Shown here piece by piece: positions 31,100 through 41,495 of a DNA stretch of 64,000 nucleotides. The position numbers and the translations under genes are program-made. The number at the start of each line of letters is the position of its first letter. Position 1 is the first letter of the stretch. The notes beneath the pieces were generated by a model. It had not been told where the DNA came from. It made no database searches and worked only from the letters and a program-made list of their open reading frames with translations. The stretch lies in the NCBI GenBank assembly GCA_029532415.1, contig JAQOTA010000059.1, positions 558,001-622,000 on the forward strand, given 5' to 3'. Source of the DNA: Marasmius tenuissimus. Its lineage: Eukaryota; Basidiomycota; Agaricomycetes; Agaricales; Marasmiaceae.

Positions 31100-32794
31100 T
31101 CATCGAGCTGGATCACTGGAGACCTCCCATTCTAGATCGACTAAGATCCCCTTGAGCTCTTGCAAAGCGCCCAACTTCTTTGTCAGAGTTGCAGAAGTCA
31201 CCGAACGAACCTCTTCTTCATGCAAGGAGCCGAGGTCCGCTCGGAGGTGTTGTAACTTCGACGACCTACACTCCCCTTGGACAAACTCGAGAACCGAGTT
31301 CATGTCGCCAGGCTTACACCCGCCCAAGTCGAATATCTCCATCTCAGGACACGAGCCAAGGTCATTGAGAGATGAAAGTAGCCTTGGTATCCACTCCGGA
31401 GGTGCACCTGACACCGCGGGATGGCGAGGGGACTCGAAGTGCCATCGACCTTCAAAAACACTACTGCGAGGTCGGACAAAGAGATCAGTCAGAGATGGGG
31501 CGAATTTCAAACATCGCGAGAGAGATTCTGCATCCAGAACGTTACATCCCAGGACATGTAGATGTGTGAGGCGGGGAGAGCTGGCAATGAAGTCGTGGAA
31601 CGGTACAACATCTTCTACTGGTCGGAAAGTGGACGTTCCGAATTGAACAAATAGGCGGCGTAATCGTGGTGCGACGATGCTGTCAAAGGTGCCCTTCAAA
31701 ACAGGATGGTATGAAGGCGCATCGTGGGCTTGAGTGTAATAGCCCGTCCCGTCGAATGAAATTCTCAATTCCTGGAGGCTGGGCCAATTGACGGGGCCAT
31801 CGTGTGAGAGAGTGACATCTTCCATCGCGGAATTATAATAGAAGAGCGATTGGATAGTGAGGGTACTCAAAGCTTGACACGACGTTGCAATCTGGCGCAA
31901 CGCCGCGGCGGGAGGGAGCGGCAAGCTCACATTGAGCTCGGTCAATCGGCGATGAGTCGAGGCGATGTCAAGCACCAAGTTGCAACCAGGTCGTGAATGG
32001 AGAGATCGGAGTGAGGGTAGTTGGGGAAGAAGGTCTGCAAAAGGAGTAGGGGTCTCGCGGGACGAGATGAGGGGAGTGGAAGAAAGGTCTCTTCCTACGA
32101 GCAAAGCCGACCTCCCGATGTAGACAGTTTCCAAGAGAGGTAGATCCTCTTTCGTTAATCGTTCGAGTGGTTGTAGATGTGATGCTTTCACGCCGCCATT
32201 GAGTGAAAGCGTTCTCCAACGGCAAGAGTAGCACGCCAAAAGGTCTATCAATGCCGCGGAAGGACCTGGGTGGAGATCGGTTACCTTGCGTAAGCTCGAG
32301 GGAGTGTCCACCTTCGAGACAGAAAGGGTTAAGGGTCGGGATCCAGACCTGTCCAACCATGACTTTATCCCCTCCAGTCGGACCAGAAACGTGGTATTGG
32401 GATTGATTCTGGGGATGCGTACATGGAGAGCGCTCCAAAGCCTCGGAGTACTCAGAGCGATTTCTCTCCATGCTCGGCATATGGTGGTTAGCAGCAGAGG
32501 GTGGTCATTTGCCGCGCACAAAGCAACGTCGAGCTTGTTCGCGGGCAGACAATGAACGAATATCTCGCCCCAAAGATCTGCAGGCAATCGTCGAAATGGT
32601 GCTGCAAGGGCAGAATGATCGTCGACAAATTGTTGGAGTTCATCTCGTTCAGCTTGCAGGCGACGTATTTCCTCATTCAGCTGGCCAATCCTCTCCTGTG
32701 GTTCCAATACAAGCCCTCGTAGCTCTTCGAGCTCTTCCGCTGTCGGAATGTAGTTTGAGTGCAAAACGCCCGCAAAATGGGATTTCAGGACCAT
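31100..32794 (-). CDS. F-box-like protein, paralogue J (tail lost)
   Basis: The frame of 564 residues starts MVLKSHFAGVLHSNYIPT. The F-box is LPADLWGEIFVHCLP with CRAWREIALSTPRLWSALHV. Near the end it reads LEWEVSSDPAR and stops. Compared with K, two bases are missing just after the GTCTC of LEWEV, and this shifts the frame out of the conserved DDPSKGMP...SPW tail; the tail is still legible in the next frame. The F-box and repeat body are whole, so the protein is probably made without its last 20 or so residues. The start is 7 nt after a TTCCAG acceptor. Confidence 0.83.
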   Translation of the reverse strand: MVLKSHFAGVLHSNYIPTAEELEELRGLVLEPQERIGQLNEEIRRLQAERDELQQFVDDHSALAAPFRRLPADLWGEIFVHCLPANKLDVALCAANDHPLLLTTICRAWREIALSTPRLWSALHVRIPRINPNTTFLVRLEGIKSWLDRSGSRPLTLSVSKVDTPSSLRKVTDLHPGPSAALIDLLACYSCRWRTLSLNGGVKASHLQPLERLTKEDLPLLETVYIGRSALLVGRDLSSTPLISSRETPTPFADLLPQLPSLRSLHSRPGCNLVLDIASTHRRLTELNVSLPLPPAAALRQIATSCQALSTLTIQSLFYYNSAMEDVTLSHDGPVNWPSLQELRISFDGTGYYTQAHDAPSYHPVLKGTFDSIVAPRLRRLFVQFGTSTFRPVEDVVPFHDFIASSPRLTHLHVLGCNVLDAESLSRCLKFAPSLTDLFVRPRSSVFEGRWHFESPRHPAVSGAPPEWIPRLLSSLNDLGSCPEMEIFDLGGCKPGDMNSVLEFVQGECRSSKLQHLRADLGSLHEEEVRSVTSATLTKKLGALQELKGILVDLEWEVSSDPAR

Positions 32795-33471
32795 GATTTC
32801 GCTGGAACGATTGTTCTGTTACGTCGCATGGAAGGTAAAGCACCACGACTCACCACAAGTGCCCAAGGAATCGATACAAATGGTCTCTCTAACTCTTTCT
32901 ACAAAGAACCCGAACCTCCAGTCGTCCAAGTACGAGCTGAGTTGCAGCAGAGAGTTCAATATGATGTCAATTACGTTCTTTATTCCACATCGGTGAAAAC
33001 ACGTACCTTGCCGCTGCTGTTCTTCTGGGTTCTTAACCATCCATTAACGGCCACGTTGAGCTTCAGATTGTGAGATAGCATACCACGACTCACCTCGGGT
33101 GTCGTCAAATGTAAATTAAAACTCTCCAAGTCCGTGCAGTCTTGATGTGGTATCGATACTCGTGACTCGTGTGCGGGAGCAGAATATCAGTTACCCGAAA
33201 CTAGGATCTAATCGCCCATGTTGCGGTGAAGTAGAATTTTCCTTGATTTTGCATGGTGAGAGGAAGCCAGACGAGCTCCAATGAATTGGCTCAACGTGAT
33301 GCTGGTGGTTCAAGAAAAGATTCATTCCCGGCTCCGGTGACCATTGTCGCCGGAGCTCAGTACTCAGGAGCTATGAAGTTGCTCTTGCACAATTCTCGCG
33401 AAGGCGATTGGGAGACTTGGACTCAGCACAAATCCCCGGAATGATCAATACTATTCCAGATATACACCTAT
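32795..33471. other. Leader/promoter of J and 3' flank of K
   Basis: On the minus strand the leader contains a chain of plausible splice sites. One block (32976-33046) reads VKNPEEQQRQ followed by a GTACGTG donor and ACCGATGTGGAATAA. This is the same arrangement as the exon 3 end (VKKPEERQRHE) and intron 3 of family U copy U4. No other gene is supported. Confidence 0.45.
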
Positions 33472-35256
33472 TTACTCGAAGGGACGATTAAAGCTGCTAT
33501 CACTCGCCCACGGAGAGTCTTCGATGGGCATCCCTTTGGAGGGGTCATCGAGTTGGATAGTTTCAGAGACCTGCCATTCCAGGTCAACTGAAATGCCCCG
33601 AGTCTCTCTCAAAGTCCCCAACGTCTCTTTTAGAGTCGTGGAAGTCACCGCACGAACCCCTTCTTCACCCAAGAAGCCGAGCTCCGCTCGAACATGTTTT
33701 AACATCGACAATCTGCTCTCCTCATGAACAAATTCGATGATAGAGTTTATATCGACAGGCGTGCACCCGCCACAGTGAAACAACTCCATCTCAGGGCATG
33801 AACCAAGGCCGTTGAGTGATGATAGGAACTTGGGTATCCATTCTGGAGGTGGGAAAATCACCGTCGGCGGTATACGCGCCAGGTCGCGAACTTCTTGTCG
33901 ACTCGAGAAGAACTGCATGCGAGGTCGTACTGTGAGAGAAGTGAGTGATGGAGTATACTGTAAGCATTGTGAGAGGGCCTCTGGGTCCAGAACGTTGTAT
34001 CCTAGAATATATAGGTGTGTAAGATGAGGGGATCTGGCAACGAAGCCTTGGAATGGGACAGTATCTTTTACTGGTCGGGAAGTGGACTGTCCGAATTGGA
34101 CGAACAGGCGGCGTAATTGAGGGGCGATGATCTCGTCGAAGGTGCCCCTCAAAACAGGATGGAACGCGGGACTACTGTATGCTCCAGTATAATAACCTGG
34201 CCCTTCGAGTTGAAGGTTCAATTCCTGGAGGCTGGGCCAATTGACATGATTTTCTTTGAGAGGTGTTAAGACGGCGGCAGCCCCACCTGGTGAGGAATAC
34301 AAGAATGATTGGATGGTGAGGGTACTCAGACCTCGACACGACAATGCTATCTGGCGCAACGCTGCCGCGGGAGGGATTGACAAGCTCACCGTGAGGTGGG
34401 TCAACCGACGATAGGTGGATGCAATTTCAACCACCAAGTTGCACCCAGGTCGTGAATGGAGAGATCGGAGTGAGGGTAGTTGAGGTAGAAGGTTCGCGAA
34501 TGAAGTGGAGTCTTCACGGGGCGAGATGGAGGGATCGGGGGAAGAGGTGACTTCTACGAGCAAAGCCACCTTCGCAATGTATACGGTCTCCAGGAGAGGC
34601 AGATCTGCTCTCGTCAATCGTTCGAGTGGTCGTAGATGTGATGCTTTTACGCCGGAACCAAGCGATAGTGTTCTCCAACGGTGAGAGTAACACAACAAAA
34701 GATGCATCAATGCCGTGTAAGGATTTGAGTTGAAATCGGTTACTATAGGCAAGCTCGAGGGAGTGTTGTCCACCATTGAGACAGAAAGGGTTAATGGTCG
34801 GAATCCAGATCGGTCCAACCATAACTTTACCCCCTCTAGTCGGGCCAGAAACGTAGGATCGGAATTGATTTCGGGAAGGTGTATGTGCAGGGCGCTCCAA
34901 AGCCTCGGAGTGCTCAATGCGATTTCTCTCCATGATCGGCAGATGGTGGTTAACAGCAGAGGGTATTCCTTCGCTGCGCATAAAGCAACATCGAGCTTGT
35001 TCGTGGGCAGACAATAAACAAATATCTCGCCCCAGATGTCCGCGGGAAGCCGTCGAAAGGGCGCTCTGAGCGCATTGTGATCGTCGACAAATTGCTGGAG
35101 CTCATCTCGTTCGACTTGGAGGCGATGAATTTCCTCATCAAGCTGTTTAATTCTGTCGTTTGGTTCAGATGTAAGACCTCGCAGCTCTTCGAGCTCTTTT
35201 GCTGACGGAACGTAGTTGGAATGCAAAACGCCCGCAAAATGGGATCTCAGAACCAT
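33472..35256 (-). CDS. F-box-like protein, paralogue K
   Basis: This intact frame of 594 residues starts MVLRSHFAGVLHSNYVPS and is the closest relative of J. The F-box is LPADIWGEIFVYCLP with CRSWREIALSTPRLWSALHI. The conserved motif reads MELFHCGGCTPVDI. The end is GMPIEDSPWASDSSFNRPFE, the complete form of the tail that J has lost. The ATG follows a TTCCAG acceptor by 7 nt. Confidence 0.87.
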   Translation of the reverse strand: MVLRSHFAGVLHSNYVPSAKELEELRGLTSEPNDRIKQLDEEIHRLQVERDELQQFVDDHNALRAPFRRLPADIWGEIFVYCLPTNKLDVALCAAKEYPLLLTTICRSWREIALSTPRLWSALHIHLPEINSDPTFLARLEGVKLWLDRSGFRPLTLSVSMVDNTPSSLPIVTDFNSNPYTALMHLLLCYSHRWRTLSLGSGVKASHLRPLERLTRADLPLLETVYIAKVALLVEVTSSPDPSISPREDSTSFANLLPQLPSLRSLHSRPGCNLVVEIASTYRRLTHLTVSLSIPPAAALRQIALSCRGLSTLTIQSFLYSSPGGAAAVLTPLKENHVNWPSLQELNLQLEGPGYYTGAYSSPAFHPVLRGTFDEIIAPQLRRLFVQFGQSTSRPVKDTVPFQGFVARSPHLTHLYILGYNVLDPEALSQCLQYTPSLTSLTVRPRMQFFSSRQEVRDLARIPPTVIFPPPEWIPKFLSSLNGLGSCPEMELFHCGGCTPVDINSIIEFVHEESRLSMLKHVRAELGFLGEEGVRAVTSTTLKETLGTLRETRGISVDLEWQVSETIQLDDPSKGMPIEDSPWASDSSFNRPFE

Positions 35257-35941
35257 AATTTCGCTGGAATAGCTGTTCTATCATGTCGCATTCCATGCAT
35301 TGAGGTCAAGCATTACGACTCACCACAAGTGTCCAAGAAATCAATATAAATGGTCCTCCGACTGATTCTTCCTGCAATGCCCCGATGTCGGATCGTCCAA
35401 GTACGAACTGAGCAAAGAGTTCAATATGATGCCATTTCCTTTTCCCCACCGGTGACTGCACCTACCTTGCCGCACCGCCGTTCTTCCAGCTTGTTAACTG
35501 TTCATCAACAGACACAGTGAGCTTCATACTGAAGGATAGGATACAAGAACTCACCTCAATTGGTCCTTTTCGTCAAATGCAAAATCTTCGTCCAGTCTTA
35601 GTATAATATTTTAGGTACTGTGACTCGTGCGTGGGAGCTAGGATATCGTTTAGAGTTACCGGAACCGGGATCTAATCACCCCAAGCTGTATTATAATTTC
35701 TCTTTATTGTGCATGATGAGATGAAGCTGGACAAGCATCTATAGATTGGTTCGACATGGTGGTGATAGTAAGTCATGAGAAGAGCAGGGTGAAGATTCGC
35801 CCTCGGCTACGGCGACCGTTCCGGCATCCGGAGTCGCTATGAAGTTGTTTTGGGAAGGTAATCAGACACGCTCGTCTTGGACTCGGCATAAATCCTCGGA
35901 TTTGTCGATGACATACCAAACATACAAGTTGATACAACTAC
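35257..35941. other. Leader/promoter of K and 3' flank of L
   Basis: This has the same layout as the other I-M leaders: 5' UTR intron, then a distal splice-like block (35445-35503) with a GTAGGTG donor after an EERR-like reading, then promoter text shared with I and L near 35810. No gene. Confidence 0.45.
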
Positions 35942-37717
35942 CTACTTGAGTGGCTGATTATGATAGCTATCCCTCGCCCATGGTGAGTTTTCGATGGGCA
36001 TCCCTTTGGAGGGATCATTGTGCTTGGTATTTTCAGAGACCTTCCATTCGAGGTCGACCGTAATACCCAGAGACTCTCGCAAAGCGCCCAATGTCTCTAT
36101 CAGAGTCGCGGAAGTCACCGCACGAACCCCTTCTTCGCCCAAGGAGCTCAGGTCCGCTCGGAAGTGTTTTAACTTCAACGATCGACTCTCCTCTTGAACA
36201 AACTCGAGGATCAGGTTTACATCGCCGGGCGTACACCCGCCGAGGTCAAGCATCTCCATCTCAGGGCATGACCCGAGTTCATTGAGAGATGAAAGAAGCT
36301 TGGGTATCCATACCGGGGATGGAAGGATCACAACGGGCCGTCGAGGAGATCCGAGACGCCGTCGACCTAGAATATGTTGAGTGCGAGGTCGGATTGTGAG
36401 AGTAGTGAGCGATGGAGCGAATTGTAAACAATGCGAGAGGCTCTCTGGATCCAGAACGTTATAACCCAGTACATGTAGATGTGTGAGGCGAGGGGAACTG
36501 GCAATGAAGCCTTGAAACGGTACAACATCTTCCACCGGTCGGGAAGTGGAAGTTCCGAACTGGACGAATAGGCGACATAACTGTGGTGCGAGAATACTGT
36601 CAAAGGTGCCCTTTAAGACGGGATGAAATGAAGGCGCATCGTGGCCATGGCCTCCGATGTAATAGCCTGCCCCTTCGAGTTGAAGGTTCAATTCTCGAAG
36701 GCTAGGCCAGTCGACGGGGGCTTCTTGAGAGAGCACGAGATCTTCCCGTGGGGAATAGAAGAACGATTGAAGAGTAAGGGTGCTCAAAACTCGGCACGAC
36801 GTTGCGATTTGGCGCAACGCCACGGTGGCGAGGATCGATGAGCTCAAAGTGAGCTGGGTCAATCGACGATAGGTCGAGGCAATGTCAAGCGTCAATAGGC
36901 ACCCAGATCGTGAATGTAAAGATCGGAGTGAGGACAATTGAGGGAGAAGTTTTGCAAAAGAAGTAGGTTCCTCACGGGGAGGGGTTGAGGGAACGGCGGA
37001 AGGGTTTGCTCCGACTACGAGCAAAACCAACTTCCCGGTGTAGACGGTTTCCAAGAGAGGCAGATCCTCTTTCGTTAATCGATCGAGTGGGCGTAAATGT
37101 GAAGCCTTCACGCCGCTATCGAGTGAAAGTGTTCTCCAGCGGTAAGAGTAGCACGCCAAAAGGTCCATCAATGCCGTGTAGGGACTTGAGTCGAAGTCGG
37201 TCACTACAGGCGAGCTCGAGGGAGTATTGTCAATCATCGAGATAGAAAGGGTTAACGGTCGGGACCCAGACCTGTCCAACCATAACTTTATGCCTCGCAG
37301 TCGGGTTGGAAATGTGGGATTGGGATTTGTTACGGGGACGTGTACATGGAGAGCGCTCCAAAGTCTCGGAGTGTTCAGTGCAATTTCCCTCCATGCACGG
37401 CAGATGGTGGTTAGCACCAGAGGATGCTCCTTCGCCGAGCACAAAGCAACGCTGAGCTTGTTTGTAGGCAGACAGTATACGAATATCTCGCCCCAAACAT
37501 CTACGGGAAGTCGTCGAAAAGGTGCCCTAAGCGCATTGTGATCGTCGACAAATTGCTGGAGCTCATCTCGTTCGACCTGGAGACGATTGATCTCTTCATC
37601 AAGCCTTTGAATCCTATCTTTTGGTTCGAGCACGAGATCATGAAGTTCTCCGAGTTCTTTCGCTGACGGAACGTAGTTTGTGTGCAAAACGCTGGCGAAA
37701 TGAGATTTTGGGACCAT
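35942..37717 (-). CDS. F-box-like protein, paralogue L
   Basis: This intact frame of 591 residues starts MVPKSHFASVLHTNYVPS. The F-box has LPVDVWGEIFVYCLP (DVW rather than DIW) and CRAWREIALNTPRLWSALHV. The motif reads MEMLDLGGCTPGDV. The end is GMPIENSPWARDSYHNQPLK, nearly the same as in M. The start follows a CGTAG acceptor by 7 nt. It shares with M the region around SILATVALRQIATSCR, so L and M are probably the youngest pair in this block. Confidence 0.87.
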   Translation of the reverse strand: MVPKSHFASVLHTNYVPSAKELGELHDLVLEPKDRIQRLDEEINRLQVERDELQQFVDDHNALRAPFRRLPVDVWGEIFVYCLPTNKLSVALCSAKEHPLVLTTICRAWREIALNTPRLWSALHVHVPVTNPNPTFPTRLRGIKLWLDRSGSRPLTLSISMIDNTPSSSPVVTDFDSSPYTALMDLLACYSYRWRTLSLDSGVKASHLRPLDRLTKEDLPLLETVYTGKLVLLVVGANPSAVPSTPPREEPTSFAKLLPQLSSLRSLHSRSGCLLTLDIASTYRRLTQLTLSSSILATVALRQIATSCRVLSTLTLQSFFYSPREDLVLSQEAPVDWPSLRELNLQLEGAGYYIGGHGHDAPSFHPVLKGTFDSILAPQLCRLFVQFGTSTSRPVEDVVPFQGFIASSPRLTHLHVLGYNVLDPESLSHCLQFAPSLTTLTIRPRTQHILGRRRLGSPRRPVVILPSPVWIPKLLSSLNELGSCPEMEMLDLGGCTPGDVNLILEFVQEESRSLKLKHFRADLSSLGEEGVRAVTSATLIETLGALRESLGITVDLEWKVSENTKHNDPSKGMPIENSPWARDSYHNQPLK

Positions 37718-38430
37718 AATTTCACTACGGTAGCTGTTGTTGAGTTTCATGCTTGTATATTGAGCACCTTGACTCACCACGAACCAGTACCCAGGAGATC
37801 AACACAATTCTTCGACAAATTCTTCTTCACAATAGCTTTGAATGTCGAATCGCCCGCTGTACAGTGAAATGCAAACTAAGAGGGGAGTTTCATATGATGA
37901 CAATCCATATCGGTAACCACATGTACCTTAGAGTCGTGCGCTGTTCTCCCGGCTTCTGGACTGTCCATTAATATTGCACTTCATGCTAGGAAACGCAACG
38001 CTACGACTCACTTTGACTCTTGCTTTTCGACAAATGCGACCCTCCGTTCTCCAGTTGTGTAGTATCGTTGTGACTCGTGCGTGGGAGAGCAAGTTGAATA
38101 AAAGTAGAAGTGAGAGATCCCGAAACCGGGATCTAATCACCAGTGTTGATTCTTGGAGTACTATCTCCGTTCATCAAGTTTGGTGAGATGAAGATAGATG
38201 AGAGTCAATACTCGAATTGGTTTGAGAATCGACATGGTGGTAATACAAGAAGAATTTGATACAAGGTGAAGCGGACGGAGGCTCGCTCCGGGCTACGGCA
38301 ACCCTTCCGGCATGGACCGTCAGCTGCGTTCTTCAGCCCAGCCCTCTGGTCTTTCACAACTTTCGCGACGGCGATTGGGTACGCTCGCCTTGAACTGGGT
38401 ACAAATCCTTGGATTTATCAATACAGCTAT
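37718..38430. other. Leader/promoter of L and 3' flank of M
   Basis: This holds a 5' UTR intron with donor GTGAGTCAAG near 37778, and a distal block at 37903-37965 with a GTACATG donor and ACCGATATGG, again like family U intron 3. The remainder is promoter sequence shared with neighbouring units. No gene. Confidence 0.45.
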
Positions 38431-40200
38431 CTACTTGAGTGGCTGATTAAGATAGCTATCACTCGCCCACGGAGAGTATTCGATGGGCACCCCTGCGGAA
38501 GGATAGTTGAACTTGATAGTTTCAGGGACCTTCCACTCCAGCTTAACTGAAATGCCCTTGGTCTCTCGTAAAACGCCTAGTCTCTCTGTGAGATCTGCGG
38601 AAGTCACCGCAAGAACCCCTTCCTTGTGTAAGAAGCCTAGATCCACTCGAAGGTGTTTCAACGTCGATGATCTATAATCCCCTTGGACAAATTTGAGAAT
38701 CAAGTTTACATCCCCAGCGGTGCAACCACCACAATCAAATGTCTCCATCTCAGGGCACGAACCAAGGCGATCTAGAGATGAAAGCAGCTTGGGTATCCAT
38801 TCCCGGAATGCATCTGTAACTGTGGGTAGGTGAGGGGATACGACGTACGGTTGACTTGAGAAATGTGGAGTGAGAGGTCGGACGGTGAGAGAAGTCAGCG
38901 CTGGAGCGAACTGTAAACATCGCGAGAGGTATTCTGCATCCAGAGCATTATACCCCAGGATGTATAGATGTGTGAGGCGGGGGGAGCTGGTAATGAAGTC
39001 CTGGAATGGTACGATATCTTCTATTGGTCGTGAAGCGAATGATCCGAGTTCGACGAATAGGCGACGTAATTGTGGGGCGAGGATACTGTCAAAGGTACCC
39101 TTTAAGACAGGAGGAAACAAAGGCGCATCGTAGCGAAAGCTTCCACTGTGATAGCTTACCCCTCCGAGATGAAGGTTTAATTCTCGAAGGCTGGGCCAGT
39201 CAACGGGGGCTGCTTGAGTGAGGGCGACATCTTCCTGTGAGGGAGAGAGGAACGATAGGAGAGTGAGGGTGTTCAAAGCTCGACACGACGTTGCAATTTG
39301 GCGCAACGCCACAGTGGGGAGGATCGACGAGCCTAAAGTGAGCTGGGTCAAACGACGATAGGTCGAGGCAATGTCAAGCGTCAATGGGTACCCAGGTTCT
39401 GAATGAAAAGATCGGAGTGAAGGTAGTTGGGGAAGAAGTCTTGCGAAAGGAGTGGGGTCCTCACGGCGCAAGAGAGGGGCGGAGGGGTGTGCTCCTCCGA
39501 TCAAAGCCAACTTCCCGGCGTAGACAGTCTCCAAGAGAGGCAGATCCTCTCTCGTGAATAGTCCGAGCGGTTGTAGATGTGATGCATCTACGCCGGAATC
39601 GAGTGAAAGTGTTTTCCAACGGCGAGAGTAGCACGACAAAAGGTACATCAATGCTGTGCAAGGACTTGGGTGGAGATCGGCCACTTGATGTAAGCTCGAG
39701 GGAGTGTGGTCAACCTTCGAGACAGAAAGGGTCAAGGGCCGGGATCCAGACCTGTCCAACCATGACCTTATCCCCTCCAGTCGGGCTAGAAACGTAGAAT
39801 TGGGATTGATCCTAGAAACGTTTACATGGAGAGTGCTCCAAAGTCTCGGAGTGTTCAGAGCGATTTCCCTCCATACTCGGCAGATGGTGGTTAGTAGCAG
39901 AGGATGCTCCTTTGCCGAGCACAGAGCAACGTTCAGTTTATTCGTGGGCAGACAATCAACAAATATCTCGCCCCAGATGTCTGCAGGAAGTCGCCGAAAG
40001 GGCGCTGCAAGCGCACTGTGATCGTCGACAAATTGTTGGAGTTCATCTCGTTCGGTCTGAAGGCGACGGATATCCTCATCAAGCCTTTGAATCCGCTCCT
40101 TTGGTTCAGATATAAGAACTTGCAGCTCTGCGAGCTCTTTTGCTGACGGAACGTGGTTCGTGTGCAGAACGCTGGTGAAATGGGATTCAGGGACCATCAT
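38431..40200 (-). CDS. F-box-like protein, paralogue M
   Basis: This intact frame of 589 residues has two adjacent ATGs at the start (MMVPESHFTSVLHTNHVPS). The second, at 40197, matches the family start. The F-box is LPADIWGEIFVDCLP with CRVWREIALNTPRLWSTLHV. The motif reads METFDCGGCTAGDV. The end is GVPIEYSPWASDSYLNQPLK. It is the outermost minus-strand copy, next to the adenylate cyclase gene. The 5' UTR intron runs from a GTGAGCTA donor near 40265 to a TTCCAG acceptor just before the ATG. Confidence 0.87.
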   Translation of the reverse strand: MMVPESHFTSVLHTNHVPSAKELAELQVLISEPKERIQRLDEDIRRLQTERDELQQFVDDHSALAAPFRRLPADIWGEIFVDCLPTNKLNVALCSAKEHPLLLTTICRVWREIALNTPRLWSTLHVNVSRINPNSTFLARLEGIRSWLDRSGSRPLTLSVSKVDHTPSSLHQVADLHPSPCTALMYLLSCYSRRWKTLSLDSGVDASHLQPLGLFTREDLPLLETVYAGKLALIGGAHPSAPLLRREDPTPFARLLPQLPSLRSFHSEPGYPLTLDIASTYRRLTQLTLGSSILPTVALRQIATSCRALNTLTLLSFLSPSQEDVALTQAAPVDWPSLRELNLHLGGVSYHSGSFRYDAPLFPPVLKGTFDSILAPQLRRLFVELGSFASRPIEDIVPFQDFITSSPRLTHLYILGYNALDAEYLSRCLQFAPALTSLTVRPLTPHFSSQPYVVSPHLPTVTDAFREWIPKLLSSLDRLGSCPEMETFDCGGCTAGDVNLILKFVQGDYRSSTLKHLRVDLGFLHKEGVLAVTSADLTERLGVLRETKGISVKLEWKVPETIKFNYPSAGVPIEYSPWASDSYLNQPLK

Positions 40201-41495
40201 TTTGCTGGAAGGGCCGGTAAATGTTAAGCGATATGCTTGGACAATCGACGAGCATTTTAGCTCACCTCAGCCTCTATGAATAAGATAAAGCAACCTTTGT
40301 ACTGGCTCTTCCTTCGACTCCTGTATCGCCTGCTATGCGTGCGAGTGCCCGCAGCCGTGAGAGTAATAAGCCTAGGGGAGAGTCGAGACTCTGGCTATGC
40401 GTGGGAGCACCAGTTGAGAAGAGCATTGCCTTTTGTATGGTCCCGAAACGGTTACCAACGCCGACTATTGAAATACTGAAGCCTGAAAGGTGCAAAGCCA
40501 AAATGCCTGAGCGTGGAATCGACTGACCGCTTTCTTGTGGTACATAATGGTAAGGATCTTCCATGGGAGCATGCTGCAAGAGGTCATTTGTAGTAGTCGT
40601 TGGAAGCGGTGTTCAAGATTCTGAACGCAATGTGAGCGTCAGTTGTCCTGTTCTGGACGTCATGGTAGTCTTCATTCTCTTTCCGGGTCGGAAATAGCCT
40701 GGCTAGCCGTCTGTAATACTAACACAGAAGATAAGTCGTTCTGTCGTATTACTATTACAGCCTGGTGCCCGGGGAGGGGGGTACCGTCGTGCTCGGCTAA
40801 TTTCAAACTCCGCCCTCAGGTGCTCAATGCAGCGCTCAGTGACGATGTTGATAAGATAGTACATCTTATCAATCAACTTCCCTACCTAACGCGAAAGCCA
40901 CGAAAGTAAACGTTTTACTTTTCGTTCCCATATCTTCAATACAGCACGAAGTGCTCTTTCATGAAAGTGATTTTAATAAGTTAGAAAAACAGAAAGAAAG
41001 CCCCTGGTACGCCGACACACACAAAAAGGAAGTGGGCGGCTATTTCTCACATCCAAATGAGGACATATCACCGAGGTCCTGTAAGGGCGCCGCGTCATCC
41101 AGCAGACTGAAACCCTGCGAGTGCCCGCAGCGCTAGCGTGGTTGAGTACTTGAGTTCTGCCCAGGGGAGACTAACGTCATGGTGGTCAAGGTCAAGCTTC
41201 GACGCGAGGTTATGTAATGTTCTACATCGACTTTATTAGCCGGTCCCACTGCGGATTGAGAGTACTGTATGTTTTTTCCATGCATTATGCAAACATGTAA
41301 GGAGGTACAGAGGTATATACAACAAAGTTCGTGCATAGAGTACAGATTGTAATGGAGATAAATATACTGGGAATAGTAAGTAGTAAAACCGAGATGTAGC
41401 AGAAAAAGAAAGCAAAACCCGAAATGATGACAATCCAACAATAACCGAGCGACGACCAACGAGGAAAAAGAAGAAAGGAAATCGAAAAGGAGTAA
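40201..41495. other. Intergenic between M and adenylate cyclase
   Basis: The M leader and promoter lie at the left, and the 3' flank of the cyclase gene at the right. No coding frame of note is present. A small perfect hairpin (GATAAGAT / ATCTTATC) lies near 40849-40870. I see no tRNA-like boxes. Confidence 0.45.
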
